DNA of 9,974 nt from an uncultured Bacteroides sp. (GTDB lineage Bacteria; Bacteroidota; Bacteroidia; Bacteroidales; Bacteroidaceae): NCBI GenBank assembly GCA_905203765.1, contig CAJKXC010000082.1, positions 1-9,974 of the forward strand, given 5' to 3'. The notes below the pieces were generated by a model, which saw nothing but the letters and a program-made list of their open reading frames with translations, was not told the origin of the DNA and made no database searches. Positions 6,861 through 9,974 of this stretch are shown in pieces. Positions within the stretch are counted from its first letter, which is position 1, and each line of letters opens with the position of its first letter. Position numbers and translations under genes: made by a program.

Positions 6861-7658
6861 TTACTTCTTCCCCACTACCGAAGTCATCGGATAGCGGTTG
6901 CCCCTTACACTTTTAAGGAAGGCTTTCGCCGAACCGAAGTTCAGATATAAATCCAGGCGGACGGGAAGATGGTTCTTATCATCGGATACGAAGAAGGTAA
7001 TGACTTCTTTCTCCTTACCTTTCTTATATTCTACAAAGGAGAATACCAGGCAGCGGTAGATGGTATCGTTATTCGCCTTTATCTCTTCCTTGCCCCGGTA
7101 GATAAGCGTTTGTTCCTCTACCTTGCGCCCCGTAGCCATGGGGAAGAGAATCTTATCGCCTACCTTATAGGTGTTCGGATCGTAAGAACGGGCTTGTGCC
7201 AGAATACTCAGCATATCGAAGATGCAGCGCTCATCGCTGTACTCCATCTCCTGAGGGGCACGGTCGCGCCAACTCCGTTTCTGTTTCACGTTGGATTTGC
7301 CGTCCTGGTACGAGAACCACGCTTCATCTACCGTATAGCGGTTCCCTTCTTCTGCCGCCTTACGGAAGTAGAGCGGTTCCAGTTTGTCGCTGACATAGCA
7401 GGTAAGGGTATCGCGCATCTTGAAGAAGAAATCAGTCTTCTTGCTACCTACGGAAAGCAGGTTAAAGCGAAATGCAGGTTGGGAATGATAGGTCGTAGCG
7501 TTAGTCGTAAGACTTGCCAGGCCCACCTTCTTCCAAATGAACTTCCAATTAAAATACAGGTCATACATTACGTGCTCACCCGACTGGAATGCTTCATTCT
7601 TCATCGTGCATTGAGCTTGAACAGGTTGGAAGGTTGCGAAACTGCACACCACTCCCAT
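6861..7658 (-). CDS. DUF3108 domain-containing exported protein
   Basis: From ATG 7658 this gives 265 residues. The N-terminal region is a hydrophobic export signal ending near FATFQPVQAQ, followed by the DUF3108 opening (AFQSGEHVMYDLYFNWKFIW, GE and Y conserved) and a long beta-rich body. The closing block FFVSDDKNHLPVRLDLYLNFGSAKAFL is characteristic of the family. DUF3108 proteins are periplasmic or outer-membrane associated and have no established function. The start is uncertain: ATG 7658 leaves the signal peptide without its basic n-region, while RQKRLLVLLAMG just upstream would supply one but has no ATG or GTG; TTG 7673 and an ATT at 7691-7689 overlapping the upstream stop are possible, and ATG 7778 would overlap the upstream gene by 92 nt. 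It is cotranscribed with the lipoprotein gene, and translational coupling at the upstream stop is likely. Confidence 0.85.
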   Translation of the reverse strand: MGVVCSFATFQPVQAQCTMKNEAFQSGEHVMYDLYFNWKFIWKKVGLASLTTNATTYHSQPAFRFNLLSVGSKKTDFFFKMRDTLTCYVSDKLEPLYFRKAAEEGNRYTVDEAWFSYQDGKSNVKQKRSWRDRAPQEMEYSDERCIFDMLSILAQARSYDPNTYKVGDKILFPMATGRKVEEQTLIYRGKEEIKANNDTIYRCLVFSFVEYKKGKEKEVITFFVSDDKNHLPVRLDLYLNFGSAKAFLKSVRGNRYPMTSVVGKK

Positions 7659-7686
7659 CGCCAATAGTACCAATAGCCGCTTCTGC

Positions 7687-9645
7687 CTAATAACTATATC
7701 CCCGGCCGCTGTTGCGACCGCTGCTGTTATTGCGGCTATTCTTGTTGTTGTTTTTGTTCTTGTTCTTTTTGTCTTCATCTGGTTTTTGTTTTTTTAGTTC
7801 TTCCGGTTTCTGCTTATCCAAAGGAGTTGCAAGAACATTCCAGTTCTGGGTAAAATCAAAGTTTGCTTTGAGTTCCATAATCTGTGGATAATAATAAACC
7901 ATTTCCGGCTGGCGCTTCTCGGCATAGTTACCCGTATCCCAAACACCATTGCCATTTGTATCGTTAATCAATCGTGCTCCATACTTGCCCGGATTCAGGA
8001 AGTAGAAGTCAGCCTTGCCGTCTACCACCGGCACCGTGCGCAGTACTTTGTCCGATCCGTCCAGTAATTCTACGAAAGCCAGCGAGTCGGCACCACTTAC
8101 ATTGAAGAAGATCTGTCCGTACTCTTCGAGGGTCTTTGCCTTGAATTCCTTCTTTATCTTGTCGGTGAACAAACCGTACAGGCCATGTATAGCCATAGAA
8201 TCGACCTCGAAGGAGTAACTCTCTCCGGGTTTCCAGTCACCGAATACGTTGTACCGCTTTAAATCAATGGAGTCATGGACAAGTTCGAACGGAATATCCT
8301 GCCACAACGAGTCCACTTTCAGCTTCAGGTGGAAGGCGGTAGAGTCGATACTTGCCACCGGTTCGTTGAAGGACAGGGTGATGTAATCGTATACATCCAT
8401 TGCAGAAGGTGCATACACCTCTACTGCCAGGAATTCAGTCGGTTCCGGTTCTTCCCCTTCCTCATCACTCTTCTTCTTTTTCTTCTCCCGCTCTTTCTTT
8501 TCTTTCTCTTTTGCCTCTTGAATCTGCTTCTGTTGCTTGGCATAAGTCAGCTTCGCCAAGAGGTTCAGGGTATCGGTGCGGGGAACCAGTTGCTTCAGGC
8601 TATCCGTATACAAATAGGTAAGGCTCATCCGCAACGTATCTTGTTTGTAGAGCAGGGAGTCTTTTATCCAGTAATGGATTGTATCGTTACGGCCGGTGGT
8701 TTGTTCCACCACAAAAGCATCCTGCTCGTCAAAGTTAAGTCCTTTCAGCAAGGGCAGGGTATCTGCCGGAGCCGTGAAGTAGAGGGAGAATTTCTCCGGG
8801 GTAAGGCGCTCGCTCTTTGCCAGGCGTTGGGAGAAGTTGGTTTCCTTAAAGCTGCGCAACATGATATCGTCCGGCAGATAGTAGATGTATTTCACTTCCA
8901 TAATGGTATCCACCGTCAAGGAGTCCACCCATGCAGTATCCTGGCGCACACGCTGCTCCATAGAAGGAATGATAATGGAGTCGCTGAAAGCTATAATTTC
9001 CGTCGGCTGGGAGTAAGCAAAGTTCTGGTCGGCATCCTGCAAACCGTAAATGCGATACTTGCCCGGAGCCACTCCGCGAATGGAGAACTGACCACGGCTA
9101 TCCGTACGTCCCACTCTCTCGAAAGGCAACGTAGTGAATGCGGAATCCGCCAGATTGGAATGCAGGCCGACCAGCATACCTTTCACCGGTTCGAGGTTGG
9201 CAGCATTCAGCAGGGTACCCGCCACGGCCATAGAATCCAGCTTATCACCCGTAGAGAAGGAGTAAGAGAAATTTTCCAGCGCGTTTCCCTCGTTATTATC
9301 TTGAATGGCATCGCCAAAATCAAACGTATAAGTGGTATTTGCCTTCAAGGTATCTTGCAAAGTGATGACCACTTTCTTGCCGTTAGACTTTATTTCCGGC
9401 TGTTGCACCTGCGGCGGAGATATTACAATCTTCTCGTTGGGTTTATCCAGCTTGATAAACTCGTCAAACTCTATTGAAATCTTATTCTTGGTGTTCCGGA
9501 GTGCTCCCGGTGCCGGAGTACCGGAGAGAAAACGTGGGGGAGTCTCGTCGATCGGTCCACCCTCGATGCGGCCCACACTGGCGCAAGAGTACAGCACAGC
9601 CATTATAGTGGCAACCCCCAACAGCCTGCGGAAAAGCGGTTTCAT
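7687..9645 (-). CDS. Ig-like (Big_5) domain lipoprotein
   Basis: This 652-residue lipoprotein has a basic n-region (MKPLFRRLL), a hydrophobic core and lipobox LYSC, with lipidated Cys21. The residues after Cys (ASVGRIEGG) do not resemble the acidic surface-export signal of Bacteroidetes lipoproteins, so it probably faces the periplasm. A Big_5-type Ig-like domain starts with the GGPIDETPP block and ends near FSYSFSTGD. Next comes a carboxypeptidase-regulatory-like beta-sandwich (GRTDSRGQFSIRGVAPGKYRIYG). A Lys/Glu-rich linker (about 367-402) leads to a second Ig-like segment (SAMDVYDYITLSFNEPV) and a last domain with a calcium-loop-like motif DTNGNGVWD (562-570). The tail (last 45 residues) is Lys/Asn/Arg/Gly/Ser-rich. 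ATG 9645 was chosen over ATG 9672 because a -7 box ends only 4 nt before 9672. It leads a unit with the DUF3108 gene. Function unknown; a structural or adaptor role in the envelope is inferred. Confidence 0.88.
   Translation of the reverse strand: MKPLFRRLLGVATIMAVLYSCASVGRIEGGPIDETPPRFLSGTPAPGALRNTKNKISIEFDEFIKLDKPNEKIVISPPQVQQPEIKSNGKKVVITLQDTLKANTTYTFDFGDAIQDNNEGNALENFSYSFSTGDKLDSMAVAGTLLNAANLEPVKGMLVGLHSNLADSAFTTLPFERVGRTDSRGQFSIRGVAPGKYRIYGLQDADQNFAYSQPTEIIAFSDSIIIPSMEQRVRQDTAWVDSLTVDTIMEVKYIYYLPDDIMLRSFKETNFSQRLAKSERLTPEKFSLYFTAPADTLPLLKGLNFDEQDAFVVEQTTGRNDTIHYWIKDSLLYKQDTLRMSLTYLYTDSLKQLVPRTDTLNLLAKLTYAKQQKQIQEAKEKEKKEREKKKKKSDEEGEEPEPTEFLAVEVYAPSAMDVYDYITLSFNEPVASIDSTAFHLKLKVDSLWQDIPFELVHDSIDLKRYNVFGDWKPGESYSFEVDSMAIHGLYGLFTDKIKKEFKAKTLEEYGQIFFNVSGADSLAFVELLDGSDKVLRTVPVVDGKADFYFLNPGKYGARLINDTNGNGVWDTGNYAEKRQPEMVYYYPQIMELKANFDFTQNWNVLATPLDKQKPEELKKQKPDEDKKNKNKNNNKNSRNNSSGRNSGRGYSY
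7690..7824 (-). other. Low-complexity basic C-terminal tail of the lipoprotein
   Basis: The last 45 codons are dominated by Lys, Asn, Gln, Arg, Ser and Gly, with runs such as KNKNKNNNKN and SGRNSGRGYSY. No folded domain is expected. The tail is strongly basic, compatible with contact to nucleic acid, lipid A phosphates or peptidoglycan. This DNA also carries the open frame leading into the next gene, which complicates choice of that gene's start. Confidence 0.7.
8438..8545 (-). other. Lys/Glu-rich charged linker coding segment in the lipoprotein gene
   Basis: This stretch encodes about 36 residues rich in Lys and Glu, starting with KQQKQIQEAKEKEKKEREK, then a Lys run, then an acidic DEEGEEPEPTE part. 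It probably forms a single charged helix or flexible spacer between the two halves of the lipoprotein. It is the most repetitive part of the coding sequence and prone to length change by slippage. Confidence 0.7.
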
Positions 9646-9676
9646 CTTCTTATGATGTTTACAGTCTAACATGGTG

Positions 9677-9684
9677 CAAAAATA
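9677..9684 (-). promoter_or_regulatory. -7 promoter box for the lipoprotein/DUF3108 unit
   Basis: TATTTTTG on the minus strand is an exact TAnnTTTG match. Transcription would begin near 9673, giving a leader of about 28 nt to ATG 9645, and would make ATG 9672 nearly leaderless. This is the main reason for preferring the later start. Confidence 0.5.
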
Positions 9685-9811
9685 AGCGTTCTCTGATAAT
9701 TAGCAGTATGCTTTACAGTATTTTAATCAAAAAACAAGCTTTTGTTCCCGACGTTGTATAAAACATAGTTAAAAAAGAAGTGACAACACACCTTATATAC
9801 TGAGAAAAGAA

Positions 9812-9819
9812 TAATTTTG
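9812..9819 (+). promoter_or_regulatory. Upstream -7 box for the gene at the right edge
   Basis: TAATTTTG is an exact TAnnTTTG match, 123 nt before the ATG at 9943. It would begin a transcript near 9823, right at the 28-nt inverted repeat (9825-9852). It is one of two candidates in this leader. Confidence 0.35.
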
Positions 9820-9824
9820 CGGAC

Positions 9825-9852
9825 GAAAACGGAACAAGAGTGTTCAGTTTTC
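9825..9852. repeat. 28-nt imperfect inverted repeat between two promoter boxes
   Basis: The arms GAAAAC-g-GAACA (9825-9836) and TGTTC-a-GTTTTC (9841-9852) pair over 11 of 12 positions around an AGAG loop. The repeat sits where the -33 contact of the 9859 promoter would be and at the start point of the 9812 promoter. It is a candidate operator; a hairpin in a leader transcribed from the first promoter is the alternative. Confidence 0.5.
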
Positions 9853-9858
9853 AGTCTC

Positions 9859-9866
9859 TACCTTTG
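9859..9866 (+). promoter_or_regulatory. Proximal -7 box for the gene at the right edge
   Basis: TACCTTTG is an exact TAnnTTTG match, 76 nt before the ATG at 9943, giving a leader of about 73 nt. The same octamer serves cysS at 2767. Confidence 0.45.
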
Positions 9867-9942
9867 TTACAAAATACAGATTGCACACTAAACGCCTTTC
9901 AAAACAAAGAATATAAAAATTATACAGAGAATAAAAAAGAGT

Positions 9943-9974
9943 ATGAAGAGTAGATTAGTATTATTGGCATGTTG
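9943..9974 (+). CDS. Start of an exported protein, cut by the window edge
   Basis: An ATG at 9943 opens a frame reading MKSRLVLLAC up to the edge: a short basic n-region followed by a hydrophobic stretch, as in a signal peptide, possibly of a lipoprotein. It is preceded by the purine-rich AAAAAAGAG and by two promoter matches. Only ten codons are present, so neither the product nor the reality of the gene can be settled here; the upstream signals make a real start likely. Confidence 0.45.
   Translation, partial: MKSRLVLLAC

Noticed and set aside
7738..7800. T-rich stretch on the plus strand as a terminator or phase-variable repeat
   Set aside because: It is the complement of the Lys/Asn-rich tail codons; there is no hairpin before it and no single exact repeat unit.
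8275..9477. A 400-codon open frame on the plus strand opposite the lipoprotein gene
   Set aside because: Its leucine- and phenylalanine-rich stretch is simply the complement of the Lys/Glu linker, there is no promoter match at its start, and the minus-strand gene shows a lipobox and domain structure.
1..9974. CRISPR array, prophage, transposon, toxin-antitoxin or defence cluster
   Set aside because: No regularly spaced repeats, transposase, integrase, terminal repeats or defence-type domains are visible, and gene content is of core type.

Overview
The window looks like chromosomal DNA of a gut Bacteroides or close relative (order Bacteroidales). The evidence is the protein set (a bacterial GH3-family enzyme, a Bacteroides-style MnmA, a patatin fused to an outer-membrane barrel, and an Ig-like lipoprotein next to a DUF3108 protein) together with repeated matches to the Bacteroidetes sigma-ABfr -7 box TAnnTTTG just upstream of starts. 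No RNA genes, insertion sequences, CRISPR arrays, prophage or other mobile DNA are visible. It reads as ordinary core genome.

Layout from left to right: a GH3-family adenylating enzyme (+, 79-1590) converges on mnmA (-, 1617-2669), which makes 2-thiouridine at tRNA position 34. A 135-bp divergent promoter region separates mnmA from cysS (+, 2805-4280). cysS converges, with an 8-nt gap, on a secreted patatin/beta-barrel phospholipase (-, 4289-6322). A divergent region carrying a strong 12-bp inverted repeat over a promoter box leads to a PaaI-type hotdog thioesterase (+, 6448-6852). That gene converges, again with an 8-nt gap, on a two-gene minus-strand unit: an Ig-like lipoprotein (7687-9645) followed by a DUF3108 exported protein (6861 to about 7658). 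The last 297 bp hold the lipoprotein promoter, two promoter matches and an inverted repeat facing right, and the first codons of a further exported protein (9943 to the window edge).

Functionally there are two themes. One is translation: mnmA and cysS are divergent and appear to share a promoter region. The other is the cell envelope: the patatin-barrel protein, the lipoprotein, the DUF3108 protein and probably the gene at the right edge all carry export signals. GH3 and PaaI are cytoplasmic acyl-adenylate and acyl-thioester enzymes with no assignable substrate. I did not find a new defence or mobile system. The better leads are the inverted repeat in front of the thioesterase, the overlapping mnmA/cysS promoters, the extra cysteines in MnmA, a patatin-barrel protein that seems to lack a POTRA domain, and the uncharacterised lipoprotein/DUF3108 pair with its unresolved start codon.
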